From: Clostridiaceae bacterium
GTDB taxonomy: Bacteria; Bacillota; Clostridia; Oscillospirales; Acutalibacteraceae
DNA: 64,000 nt
Assembly (NCBI GenBank): GCA_021769555.1
Contig: JAETSR010000006.1
Span: 213,800 to 277,799, forward strand
Reading direction: 5' to 3'
The first letter of the stretch is position 1. Each line of letters begins with the position of its first letter. Below, in pieces: positions 7,493 through 16,165 of the stretch. Made by a program: the position numbers and the translations under genes. The notes under the pieces are model-generated. The model searched no databases. It was given only the letters and a program-made list of their open reading frames with translations, and was not told the origin of the DNA.

Positions 7493-8395
7493 CTAGCCAA
7501 CCCTCACCGGCAGGCCCGAGCGCTTCTCCGCCGCCTGCCTGAGCTTCTCGGCGAAATCCGCGGATGAGGGGCGGGACCCTTTGAAGCTGTTATTCGCCTC
7601 AAGGGCCTGGTATTTGCTCTCGCCCAGGGGGTTAAAGAGCAGCAGCTCATAGTACTGCGCGCCCCCAAGGCCTCCCACAAACTCAGCTATATTGCCAATC
7701 TCCTCTTCGGTGTCGTTGACGCCGGGTATGACAGGGGTTCTGACAAGGAAATCCTTTCCCGACTCAGCCACCTTTTTGGCATTCTTCAATATCCTGTCGT
7801 TTCCGACTCCCGTCCACTTCTTATGCGCCGCCGCGCTGAAGATTTTTATATCGAACATCACAAGGTCCACTAACGGCAGCAGGCTCTCGTATATGTGCCA
7901 GGGGGCGTGCATATTGGTCTCAAGGGCCGTGGAGATTCCCTCGGCCTTTATAGCTTCCAGCAGCGCCCTTGCAAACTCCAGCTGGGTCGTAAGCTCTCCC
8001 CCGGAGAGGGTAACGCCGCCTCCGGAGTTCTCATAATAGGCCCGGTCCTGAAGTATCTCATCCATGACCTCCTTCACCGTCATCTCCCTGCCGGAGATGA
8101 CCAGCGCACCGGTAAAGCAGCTTTCGGCGCAGGCCCCGCAGCCGGTGCAGAGAGCACGGTCATAGCAAAGCGCCCCGTTTTCTATCCCCCTTGCCCCGGA
8201 GGGGCAGGCGCTTACACACGCGCCGCAGCCCAGGCACTTCTCCGGGTAGACCATCAGCTGGGGGCGGATTTGCAGGGTCTCAGGGTTATGGCACCACTTG
8301 CAGGCCATATTGCAGCCCTTTAGGAACACCGTCGTGCGTATGCCGGGGCCGTCCCTCAGTGAAAATCTCTCAATTTCTGTAATAATGCCTTTCAT
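7493..8395 (-). CDS. Glycyl radical enzyme activating enzyme (radical SAM)
   Basis: A 300-residue radical-SAM activase that abstracts hydrogen from the partner enzyme's glycine. It has the radical-SAM cluster motif CNMACKWC (Cys28, 32, 35) and a two-cluster ferredoxin insert with Cys54/57/60/64 and Cys83/86/89/93, as in activases of dehydratase-type glycyl radical enzymes rather than the short PflA. TLSGGE is the SAM-binding GGE motif. It sits directly upstream of the glycyl radical enzyme in the same operon, so pairing is near certain. Confidence 0.93.
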   Translation of the reverse strand: MKGIITEIERFSLRDGPGIRTTVFLKGCNMACKWCHNPETLQIRPQLMVYPEKCLGCGACVSACPSGARGIENGALCYDRALCTGCGACAESCFTGALVISGREMTVKEVMDEILQDRAYYENSGGGVTLSGGELTTQLEFARALLEAIKAEGISTALETNMHAPWHIYESLLPLVDLVMFDIKIFSAAAHKKWTGVGNDRILKNAKKVAESGKDFLVRTPVIPGVNDTEEEIGNIAEFVGGLGGAQYYELLLFNPLGESKYQALEANNSFKGSRPSSADFAEKLRQAAEKRSGLPVRVG

Positions 8396-8423
8396 GACTT
8401 CTCCCCTTTTATAAAAATTTGGC

Positions 8424-8442
8424 GCGGCGGCGAGGCCGCCGC
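8424..8442 (-). terminator. Intercistronic GC hairpin before the activase
   Basis: GCGGCGGC (8424-8431) and GCCGCCGC (8435-8442) form a perfect 8-bp stem with a 3-nt loop. On the minus strand a short T-run follows six bases later. It lies between the oxidoreductase gene and the activase-enzyme pair, and may act as a partial terminator or an mRNA-processing barrier. Confidence 0.45.
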
Positions 8443-8468
8443 ACCGGGGTCAACGTAAAACTGCTCTA

Positions 8469-9596
8469 TTACCTGCTCAGCTCCTCAAAACGCACCTCTC
8501 TGCCGAGCTCAGAGGACTTGTAGAACGCCTCGATGATGGAGACGACGTTCATGACCTCCTCCCGCTTGATGGGGTACTCCTCCATGGTCATATCCCCGTC
8601 CAGCACCTTGAGGATATAGTCGAACTCGTGGATATGCCCGGTAAAGTCCGACAGGGCCGAATACTCGTCCGGGAATATCCGGGGTATAACGTCCGTCTGG
8701 AAGGTCCCCTGGGTGGTCAGCAGCCGCAGGCCGTCGTCGCCTATGGTAAGGCCGCCCTTGTCGCCGCAGATACTCACCGTATTGCAGTTGGGCTGGTTCA
8801 GGGCCCAGGATATCTTGAAGGTGACGGTCATGCCGTTATCCAGCCTGATATAGCCGTTGGAGAACTCCTCCACGTCAAACTCCTTCATATCGAACTTTCT
8901 GGGGGTGAAAAGGCCTGTGGGCGCGCCGCTCTCGGCGTTGGAGAAGGTGACGTTCTCCTCCCTGTTCGCAATCTTCGTCACGGCGCTGCCGCTTACGGCG
9001 GTCATTTTTGGGTTGCCGGAGATGTACATCAGGTAGTCGCACATATGCACGCCCAGGTCGCAGAAGGACCCGCCCACATTCTCCTTGGCCATATGGAACA
9101 TGCCCCAGCGGGGAATGCCGCGCCGCCGCACCAGGTTAAGGTCCGCGTAGTAGACATTCCCAAGGCAGCCGTCTTTAGCGAGCTCCGCGGCGGCGGCGAA
9201 GCCGCCGGTAAAGCGCAGGGACTGTATTACAAACAGCTGCCTGCCCGCGGCCTCAGCCGCCTCAAACATCTCCCTGGCGTCCGACCGGCTCATGGCAACG
9301 GGCTTTTCGCATATCACATGGCACCCGGCCTCAAAGCCCATAAGGGTGTACTTCTTGTGGTAGGCGTTGGGGGTGCAGACGGATATGATGTCCGGCTTTA
9401 CCTCCTCGAGCATTTTCCGTGGGTCGGTATAATACTTCGGTATGCCGTGGCGCTGGGCGGTCTCCCTTGCGGCCTGTTCGCGTATGTCCGCCACAGCAGC
9501 CAGCTCCACCCTGTCCCCCATGGCCTTATAGGCCGGGATATGGGCGGCGTTGCATATCATGCCGTTGCCGATAATGGCAGCCTTATATGTTTTCAT
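8469..9596 (-). CDS. Gfo/Idh/MocA-family oxidoreductase (copy 1)
   Basis: A 375-residue NAD(P)-dependent sugar or polyol dehydrogenase. It has an N-terminal Rossmann fold beginning AAIIGNGMI and the conserved CEKPVA (about residue 95), whose Lys is catalytic in this family. The central DLGVHMCD matches the D-x-G-x-H-x-x-D active-site motif. Of the family members in this locus it is the only one with both motifs canonical. It lies between the TIM-barrel isomerase and the glycyl radical pair. Substrate unknown; oxidation of a sugar secondary alcohol is inferred. Confidence 0.88.
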   Translation of the reverse strand: MKTYKAAIIGNGMICNAAHIPAYKAMGDRVELAAVADIREQAARETAQRHGIPKYYTDPRKMLEEVKPDIISVCTPNAYHKKYTLMGFEAGCHVICEKPVAMSRSDAREMFEAAEAAGRQLFVIQSLRFTGGFAAAAELAKDGCLGNVYYADLNLVRRRGIPRWGMFHMAKENVGGSFCDLGVHMCDYLMYISGNPKMTAVSGSAVTKIANREENVTFSNAESGAPTGLFTPRKFDMKEFDVEEFSNGYIRLDNGMTVTFKISWALNQPNCNTVSICGDKGGLTIGDDGLRLLTTQGTFQTDVIPRIFPDEYSALSDFTGHIHEFDYILKVLDGDMTMEEYPIKREEVMNVVSIIEAFYKSSELGREVRFEELSR

Positions 9597-9623
9597 AACA
9601 AGTTCTCCTTTTCATAATATGGC

Positions 9624-10511
9624 TCAGTATTCGCCGGCAAGGCAGAGCTTCAGGTGGTCCAGAGCCTGCTTATTGTAACGGCGGGGATTGTCGGTGAACT
9701 CCAGCTCGACGGACAGATTGCCGTTATAGCCCACATTCTTCAGGGCCCCTATGACAGCGGTATAGTCCGTTATGCCGCAGCCGGCGGGGATATTGCTTCT
9801 GGACACGGCGTCGCAGTCCTTGCAGTGGACGTTGAAGATATGCTCCCCGCCCAGAACATAAATGCTCCACTCCGGGTCGATATGCTGGGCCACCAGGTGG
9901 TTTGTGTCCAGCTGTATGCCAAAGTCCGGGTCGTTTATGTCCTCGAGCAGCTTCAGCATGGCGTGGGGCGTGGAGATTACGGAGCCGGGGAAACACTCCA
10001 CGGACATGCGCAGGCCGTGCTTCTTTGCAATGGCCAGGCACCTGCGGTAGCTCTCTATAAGGGTCTCCCAGTCCTTCTTATAGCAGTAGCCGGCGGGCAT
10101 ACGGTAGCTCTGCTTTATGGCGGGGGCGGCGGGGTTAAAGTTCCAGCCTTTGGTGCCAAAGGGCAGCGGCACCAGGGTGGAGACTATCTTGCAGCCGATA
10201 TTTACCGCCGTTACCGCGGCCTTTTCAAAATGTGCCAGGCAGTCCGCGTTCCGGGCGCTGTCCGGGTCGTTCCAGCCGGCCTCCTGGAATACGAACACGT
10301 TGGGCTCAAGGCCGATGGAGCGGGAGTGCTCCCCAAGGGCGCCTGCGGCCTCCTTTGTAAAGAACTGGTCCAGTGCCTCGGGTGTGCCCAGATAGTCCAC
10401 GCCCTCAAAGCCCAGGGCGCGAATCTCGCTGGCGATTTTAATAAGGGAATCCCCCTTTGGCATATCCTCAGGTATGGGCGTCCAGCCCCAGGCGACGTTT
10501 GCTAGTTTCAT
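9624..10511 (-). CDS. Sugar phosphate isomerase/epimerase-like TIM-barrel protein
   Basis: A 295-residue member of the AP-endonuclease-2/xylose-isomerase-like TIM-barrel superfamily. Likely divalent-metal ligands are the Glu in SVECFPG, Asp in QLDTNHL, His in VHCKD and Glu in SVELEF near the end. Family members include 3-keto-sugar isomerases, inosose dehydratases and the 3-oxo-glycoside-cleaving enzymes of C-glycoside degradation. Because it sits between three Gfo/Idh oxidoreductases, it probably acts on their keto-sugar product. Exact reaction not assignable. Confidence 0.85.
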   Translation of the reverse strand: MKLANVAWGWTPIPEDMPKGDSLIKIASEIRALGFEGVDYLGTPEALDQFFTKEAAGALGEHSRSIGLEPNVFVFQEAGWNDPDSARNADCLAHFEKAAVTAVNIGCKIVSTLVPLPFGTKGWNFNPAAPAIKQSYRMPAGYCYKKDWETLIESYRRCLAIAKKHGLRMSVECFPGSVISTPHAMLKLLEDINDPDFGIQLDTNHLVAQHIDPEWSIYVLGGEHIFNVHCKDCDAVSRSNIPAGCGITDYTAVIGALKNVGYNGNLSVELEFTDNPRRYNKQALDHLKLCLAGEY

Positions 10512-10535
10512 TTATTCTCCTCCTATAGGTTTCTG

Positions 10536-11657
10536 TCAGCCGATAGTCCAGCAGGCGTTTTTGACCTCTTCCATTTTCAGCGAACGGCTTGAGCGCAGGC
10601 CGGCGTCCAGCATGGCCGCGGACCAGAGGTTGTTTTTAAGGTCCATGGTATAGTGGATGGGCTCGCCGGTCTCCAGATGATGGAATACCTCCTTCGCCAG
10701 GTCCTCACGGCCCTCGGGCAGCGGGTAGTCGTCGGAGCAGTAGACCTCGCTGGGCGTGGTGGAGTACCGGTCGTGATAGACGCATACATTGGCGTGAGCT
10801 CCGTGGTCCCCGCCGTTCTCCACTATCAGCGCGCCCTTTTCGCCCCATACGATGGGCCCGGAGGGGTAGCCGCTGCTTATGGTGTTCCAGGTGCCCTCTA
10901 AGATAGAGACGGCATCGGGATAGCGCACCATAAGGGAGGCGTAGTCCTCCGCGTCCCCGAACCTGTGGTTAAAGTTGGCCTTCAGGCCGTAGACCCCCTG
11001 AGGCTCCTGGCCCAGGTACCAGTTTGAGAGTATGGTGCCGTAGCAGCAGTAGTCCAGCATACTGCCCCCGCCGGCGGCCTCCTGGTGCCACCACTCCTTA
11101 CCAAGCTGGCGGTCGGTCATCACCTGGCCGTAGGAGAAGGGGCCCATGGAGTCTGGGTTGCGGAACTGGAAGCGGTAGACCTTTCCCACCGCGCCCTCGC
11201 TCACAAGCTTCCTGCCCAGGCGTATGCTGGCCTGCCATGTTGTCGGCCAGTTTATCATGCACTCCCCGCCGCCTATGCGCGAGGCCCTCTCGATAGCCAT
11301 GGCATGGGCCATGGAATAGGCCAGGGGCTTCTCCACTACCACATGTATGCCCCTCATCAGTATCTCGGGTATCACCGTGCCGTGAAAGGCGTTTTCACAG
11401 TTTACCAGCACCAGGTCTGGCTTCTGGTCCAGAAGCTCTGTATAGTCCTCATAGACCTTCTCAAAGCCGCACTGCTTTTTGCACTGCTCCAGGTTCATGC
11501 TGCGGCTCGAGCTCTCGAAATACTCGGACTCCACCAGGGGCTTTATGTCCGCCGCGCCTATCCATTCCACTCTCCCGGGCATAGCCAAAAAAGGCTTTAT
11601 CTGGTCCAGCACGTGCATATGGGCAAAGCCCACAAGGCCGATACGATATTTTTTCAT
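10536..11657 (-). CDS. Gfo/Idh/MocA-family oxidoreductase (copy 2)
   Basis: A 373-residue protein with a Rossmann start YRIGLVGFAHMH and the catalytic-lysine motif VEKPLA. The region that usually carries D-x-G-x-H-x-x-D reads GGSMLDYCCYGTIL, so the second catalytic His is missing, as in some divergent members. It lies 24 bp upstream of the isomerase gene on the same strand. It is probably a dehydrogenase or an aldose-ketose redox enzyme of the same pathway; it differs strongly from copies 1 and 3, so this is not a recent duplication. Confidence 0.85.
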   Translation of the reverse strand: MKKYRIGLVGFAHMHVLDQIKPFLAMPGRVEWIGAADIKPLVESEYFESSSRSMNLEQCKKQCGFEKVYEDYTELLDQKPDLVLVNCENAFHGTVIPEILMRGIHVVVEKPLAYSMAHAMAIERASRIGGGECMINWPTTWQASIRLGRKLVSEGAVGKVYRFQFRNPDSMGPFSYGQVMTDRQLGKEWWHQEAAGGGSMLDYCCYGTILSNWYLGQEPQGVYGLKANFNHRFGDAEDYASLMVRYPDAVSILEGTWNTISSGYPSGPIVWGEKGALIVENGGDHGAHANVCVYHDRYSTTPSEVYCSDDYPLPEGREDLAKEVFHHLETGEPIHYTMDLKNNLWSAAMLDAGLRSSRSLKMEEVKNACWTIG

Positions 11658-11698
11658 CGACGTATACTTTCCCTTTCTTTTAAGTTATCGGTACTATT

Positions 11699-12787
11699 TC
11701 AGAACGTGGTGTGCAGCGGCACAATGCTCCGGGTCTCTATGGCCTCGGGGATGGTGCACATGATGTCCACAACGTGCCTTGCGTGCTCCGGGGGCAGGCC
11801 CACGGGGCGGTCCTCCTCAATGGCGTGAATCAGGTCCTGCACTACCATGCACTGGAAGAAGTTCTGCTCGCTGGCGGGTATATCCCACTCCATGGGCTGC
11901 ATCCAGCCCCTAAGCCCCCGCTCCGGCGCGTCCAGGTAGATATCAAGGGGCATCCAGTTTCCGTTCTCCACAAAGGAGATTGTGCCCTTTGTGCCGAATA
12001 TCTCCATCTGTGGGGCGCGGCTGTTCTTCTGGCAGAAGCCGGACTCCACCACGGCCATAGTGCGCTCGCCATAGTCCAGGGTGATGATATAGTTGTCGTA
12101 AAGCTGGTCCGCCTCTATCTGCATACCGTCGAAGCTGCCAGAGCGCACGGTGCGCAAAGGCTCAGATATTTTCGCCATGCAGCCGACGGCCTTTGCGGGG
12201 CCCAGAATGCCGGTGGTCATGGTCAGGCCGTGGACGCCCATATCATACAGGGCGCCGCTGCCGGGGCGGTGGAACCAGGTGGGGTCGGCGGTGCGGTACT
12301 GGAAATACTCCGGGCCGCCGTGGCAGACGTTTGTGTGCACCTTCATTATCTCCCCTATGCAGCCGTCGGCAATCAGCTTTTTTGCAAAGCGGATATCGTC
12401 GCGCAGCATATGTATGGGAGAGGCCGTGTACTTGACCCCCGCCGCTTTTGCAGCCTCTATCTGCTCCGTGACCTCATCCACCGTAAGGCCCACCGGCTTC
12501 TGGGAATAGAGATGCTTTCCCGCCTTTAAGGCCTTCATATTTATCTCGTGGTGGGCCGGGATGGAGGTGGTGTTCATCAGAATCTCAAAATCGCACTTCT
12601 CCAGCAGCTCGTCAATACTGGTATACCAGGCCGGCACCCCGAATTTCTCCGAGTAGTCCTTCGCCCTCTCCGGGATAATATCGCAGACCGCCACCATATC
12701 CGCCTCCGGGATATCCTTTATCCTGGGCAGGTATGTGTTGTCCGCAATGGAGCCGCAGCCTATAAGCGCAACCTTCCATTTTTTCAT
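11699..12787 (-). CDS. Gfo/Idh/MocA-family oxidoreductase (copy 3)
   Basis: A 362-residue protein. The start at 12787 is chosen because TAGGAGG lies upstream and the Rossmann motif VALIGCGSIAD begins just after it. The catalytic motif reads SQKPVG, keeping the Lys but replacing the usual Glu with Gln. A YDMGVHG motif marks the substrate site. It is the first enzyme gene after the importer genes in the operon, so it may perform the first oxidation of the imported substrate. Substrate unknown. Confidence 0.87.
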   Translation of the reverse strand: MKKWKVALIGCGSIADNTYLPRIKDIPEADMVAVCDIIPERAKDYSEKFGVPAWYTSIDELLEKCDFEILMNTTSIPAHHEINMKALKAGKHLYSQKPVGLTVDEVTEQIEAAKAAGVKYTASPIHMLRDDIRFAKKLIADGCIGEIMKVHTNVCHGGPEYFQYRTADPTWFHRPGSGALYDMGVHGLTMTTGILGPAKAVGCMAKISEPLRTVRSGSFDGMQIEADQLYDNYIITLDYGERTMAVVESGFCQKNSRAPQMEIFGTKGTISFVENGNWMPLDIYLDAPERGLRGWMQPMEWDIPASEQNFFQCMVVQDLIHAIEEDRPVGLPPEHARHVVDIMCTIPEAIETRSIVPLHTTF

Positions 12788-12850
12788 TGCAGCTTTTCCT
12801 CCTAACAAAATCAAAATTATATATGATATGCTATACGCATTGTATAGCTA

Positions 12851-13666
12851 TCAGCCTTTAAGCCCTGCCGTGGCAATGCCCTGCACAAAGAACTTCTGGG
12901 TGAACATGAAGAACCCTATGACCGGGAAGGAGAGGAGCACCACTCCCGCCAGGGTCAGGTTTTCCTGCTGGAAGTGCTGGTTGTTCACCGTCTGCAGGCC
13001 CACCACGAGCACGTATTTATCCGCAGAGCTGATAAATGTGGACGGCACAAGATATGAGTTCCAGGTGCCGGTAAAGTTGAATATGGCGATAGTGGCCAGC
13101 AGCACGCCGGATATGGGCAGCACTATTCGGAAGTAGGTTCCGAAGCGCCCAAGGCCGTCAATCCGCGCCGCCTCCTCCAGCTCCTCGGGTATGCCGTAGA
13201 AAAACTGCCGGGACATGAAGATGAACATGGACTGGGACAGGTACGGCAGCGTTATGGCCCAGAGAGTGTCCACCATCCCGGCCTTCGCCATCATGATATA
13301 CTGGGGCAGCAGCACCAGCTGCCCGGGAATCATCATTGAGAGCATCAGGCACAGAAAGATGGCCTTGCGGCCGGGGAACCGCAGCCTTGCAAGGGCGTAT
13401 CCCGCAAGGGGCGTGAAGAAGATATTGCCCGCCACCACCGCGACGGTTGAGAGGGCCGTGTTGCCGTACCATCTCATTATTGGGAACTCTGAGAAAAGCT
13501 CCTTATAGTTGTCAAAGCTCCATACATCCGGCGGCACAAAGGTGCCGATATAGCGTTTTGGCAGCAGAGAGTTATAGAACACGTAGAACACGGGCACCAA
13601 AAATATCAGCGCCAGACAGATAAGAAACAGATATGTAAATACCTTTCCTATGCGCTTTTTAGCCAT
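12851..13666 (-). CDS. Carbohydrate ABC transporter permease, MalG type
   Basis: A 271-residue integral membrane protein of the CUT1 family with about six hydrophobic segments. The EAA coupling loop reads EELEEAARIDGLGRFGTYFR. The start at 13666 follows GGAGG and lies 2 nt after the stop of the partner permease. No ATPase gene occurs in the locus; as in many Clostridia, a shared MsmX-type ATPase elsewhere probably energises it. Confidence 0.9.
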   Translation of the reverse strand: MAKKRIGKVFTYLFLICLALIFLVPVFYVFYNSLLPKRYIGTFVPPDVWSFDNYKELFSEFPIMRWYGNTALSTVAVVAGNIFFTPLAGYALARLRFPGRKAIFLCLMLSMMIPGQLVLLPQYIMMAKAGMVDTLWAITLPYLSQSMFIFMSRQFFYGIPEELEEAARIDGLGRFGTYFRIVLPISGVLLATIAIFNFTGTWNSYLVPSTFISSADKYVLVVGLQTVNNQHFQQENLTLAGVVLLSFPVIGFFMFTQKFFVQGIATAGLKG

Positions 13667-13667
13667 C

Positions 13668-14588
13668 TCAGTCCGACCTCCTTCCAAGGACTTCCCTTAC
13701 AGCGGACAGCGAGAAGATTATCAAAAACAGGACCACTGCCGCCGCGCTTCCATATCCCATGTCCATATAGCTGAAGGACTGCTGATAGAGGAAGGTGACC
13801 AGGGTGCTGGTTGCTCCCGAGGGGGAGCCCAGAGGGGACTGCTTTGACATGGCCGCTATCTGGTCGAATATCTGGAAGGCGTTTATCATGCCAAAGGTCA
13901 GCACCAGGTAGGTGGTGTTCTTTATCATGGGCACCGTTATCCTCGTCAGCCTCTGCCAGGCGTTGGCTCCGTCAACCTTCGCGGCCTCATACAGCTCTAA
14001 GGGCACCTCCTGAAGGGCGCCTATAAATATCACCATATAGAACCCCACCTGCTGCCAGACATAGACAATCATCAGGAACGCCAGGGCGTACTTTGTGCTT
14101 GCGAACCAGCTGACGTTTTCAAGCCCCAGCATTGCGAAGAAGGATGACGCCGGGCCGCCCTTCAAGAAGAAGTACATGAAGAAAATCGTCACCGCCATGG
14201 CGGATATGACGTACGGGATATAGCAGCTGGAACGGTAAAACCCCTTGAACCGTATGGGCCCGTTGAGCAGCACCGCCACGGCAAAGGATAGCAGCGTCTG
14301 CAGCGGAACGACGACGGCCACCATCAAGAAGCTGTGGCTCAAAGCCGTAAAGAACTTCGGGTCCTGGAAGAGCCTTGCGTAGTTTGCCAGGCCCACGAAC
14401 ATGTTGGTCTCAGGCGTGGCGTAGTTGTACTGGAAAAAGCTGATGGATACAGCCTTTAAGGCAGGATATAAAAACCATATCAGCCAAAAGAGCACGGCGG
14501 GCAGTACGAATATCCAGCCGGCAACGGCCTCCTGCCGCCTCATCTTACTGTGTTTCCTTTTCATACCTCCTGTGTTATCAGCCGTCAT
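13668..14588 (-). CDS. Carbohydrate ABC transporter permease, MalF type
   Basis: A 306-residue membrane permease with an N-terminal cytosolic stretch, about six helices and the EAA loop YEAAKVDGANAWQRLTRI. It pairs with the adjacent MalG-type permease. ATG 14588 has AAAGGGG upstream; a second in-frame ATG at 14564 has its AGGAGG too close to work well. It lies downstream of the binding-protein gene, separated by a stem-loop. Confidence 0.9.
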   Translation of the reverse strand: MTADNTGGMKRKHSKMRRQEAVAGWIFVLPAVLFWLIWFLYPALKAVSISFFQYNYATPETNMFVGLANYARLFQDPKFFTALSHSFLMVAVVVPLQTLLSFAVAVLLNGPIRFKGFYRSSCYIPYVISAMAVTIFFMYFFLKGGPASSFFAMLGLENVSWFASTKYALAFLMIVYVWQQVGFYMVIFIGALQEVPLELYEAAKVDGANAWQRLTRITVPMIKNTTYLVLTFGMINAFQIFDQIAAMSKQSPLGSPSGATSTLVTFLYQQSFSYMDMGYGSAAAVVLFLIIFSLSAVREVLGRRSD

Positions 14589-14618
14589 TTTTATAAGCCC
14601 CTTTCTTAATATATGCGA

Positions 14619-14650
14619 GCCGCCCCGCAGGACACAGCCGGCAGGGCGGC
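14619..14650 (-). other. Stem-loop after the binding-protein gene
   Basis: GCCGCCC (14619-14625) pairs with GGGCGGC (14644-14650). There is no T-run, so it probably protects the abundant binding-protein mRNA or limits read-through into the permease genes, a common arrangement in importer operons. Confidence 0.45.
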
Positions 14651-14686
14651 CGCACCATATCTCTGAACCATCCGGTGGTTCAGGTC

Positions 14687-15994
14687 TTATTCTCCGAACT
14701 CCTCCTGAAGCTCCTTGACGATTTGAGCGCCGGTCACAGTGGAATCAGAGTTGAAAAGAGCCTCCTCCATCTTGGAGATAAGGGCGTCGGCAAACTTCTT
14801 GCCCGCCGGGGGATAGCCGAAGCCGTTGGACTTGGGTACAGCGTCAACAAGGCTTGCAAGCTCGGGCTGCTTCTCCTTGAACTCGTCAAAGAAGTCGGGG
14901 TCGGCGGGGATGTAGCCGAGGTCTATCAGGTTTTCGGCATAAGAATCGCTCATCATCATATAATTGATGGCCATTGCGGTCTCTTTCTCATGAGAGCCTC
15001 CCTTGAGAACGGACAGGCAAGGAGCATGAAGCGTGCCGCAGGCGTCTTCTTTCCCTTCAGCATGTGGAACAGCGATATACTTAACCTGGACATCGGGAGC
15101 GTTCTTCCTAAAGTCACCCATGTACCATGTGCCGCCAGTGGACATTGCCGCGTCACCGGACATGACAACGTTGCCGTCATAGCTTACACCCAACTCCTTG
15201 GGGGTGACAACATAACCCTGGCGGTATGCGTCGATAACAAACTGCAGAGCGGCCGCATTTTCGGGAGTATCTATGGTCTTGCCCAGGTCCCAGCCGCCGC
15301 CATAAGACAGGCAATACTGGGTAAAGTGATACTCCTGAGTGTTGAAGCACAGGCCGGGCATTCCCAATTTGTCCTTAAAGACCTTGCAGGCATCCAGCAC
15401 ATCGTCCCAGGTCTCGGGCAGGTCTGCCTCAGTAAGCTCGGCCTCATTCCATAGGTCCATATTGATAGCAAATACGGCTGGGGTCTGACGATATGGTATA
15501 CCATAGACCTCACCGTTCACCTCCCAGATATCCTTCAAATTCTGGCCGACCATATCCCAGCAGCTGATGGTGCCGTCATCAATGTAATTTGTGATGGGGA
15601 CGATAAGACCATCGTTGATGTAAGGCAGATAGAGCTCGTTAGTCAAGGAGATAAAATCCGGGGCGGTCTTCGCGGCAATCTGCGCTGGCAGATTATCCCA
15701 GAAAGCGGCGTCGGTGGGATACTTCTGGAACTCCACCTTTACGCCGATAGCCTCTTCCATACCTGCGGTGCCGGGCTCATGTTCATCCTGGAACTCGCCC
15801 CAGCCTCCCATGCTTATTGTGACCACTTCGCCGGAATTACCCTCGCTTGAGGTCTGGCTGCTGTCCTGCGCTTCGGAGCTCTCGTTGTCCTCTGTCTTGC
15901 TGCTTGGCGTGGAGGAATTACTCCCGCCCTGCCCGCAGGCCGCAAAGGACGCCGCCATCAATAATACCAGTAACAATGCCAATACTTTTTTCAT
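14687..15994 (-). CDS. Extracellular sugar-binding lipoprotein of the ABC importer
   Basis: A 435-residue family-1 solute-binding protein. It has a lipoprotein signal peptide with lipobox SFAAC (lipid-modified Cys at about 20), a Ser/Thr/Glu-rich linker to about residue 55, then the binding fold. As the substrate-recognition unit it feeds the two downstream permeases. It has its own promoter at 16087-16116 and lies behind the response regulator gene, consistent with regulated expression. Confidence 0.9.
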   Translation of the reverse strand: MKKVLALLLVLLMAASFAACGQGGSNSSTPSSKTEDNESSEAQDSSQTSSEGNSGEVVTISMGGWGEFQDEHEPGTAGMEEAIGVKVEFQKYPTDAAFWDNLPAQIAAKTAPDFISLTNELYLPYINDGLIVPITNYIDDGTISCWDMVGQNLKDIWEVNGEVYGIPYRQTPAVFAINMDLWNEAELTEADLPETWDDVLDACKVFKDKLGMPGLCFNTQEYHFTQYCLSYGGGWDLGKTIDTPENAAALQFVIDAYRQGYVVTPKELGVSYDGNVVMSGDAAMSTGGTWYMGDFRKNAPDVQVKYIAVPHAEGKEDACGTLHAPCLSVLKGGSHEKETAMAINYMMMSDSYAENLIDLGYIPADPDFFDEFKEKQPELASLVDAVPKSNGFGYPPAGKKFADALISKMEEALFNSDSTVTGAQIVKELQEEFGE

Positions 15995-16080
15995 TTCATT
16001 TGCCTCAATTCTTTTATTATTGTCTGAACCTTAACTTTTCTGCCGCCTCCTTTTGGATTATTTTTTTCACCTTTAACGGT

Positions 16081-16116
16081 GATTATAGTATAATCCAACT
16101 ATGGCGACTGTTACAA
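16081..16116 (-). promoter_or_regulatory. Internal promoter for the importer and enzyme genes
   Basis: On the minus strand TTGTAA (16111-16116), 18-bp spacer, TATACT (16087-16092). The -10 is covered by a perfect dyad, GATTATA-g-TATAATC (16081-16095), a possible operator half. It gives the binding-protein and downstream genes expression separate from the two-component genes. Confidence 0.6.
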
Positions 16117-16165
16117 GAAACCACGTTGCCGCTTTTTTATAGATATTGACCAAGGGCCGTTTATC

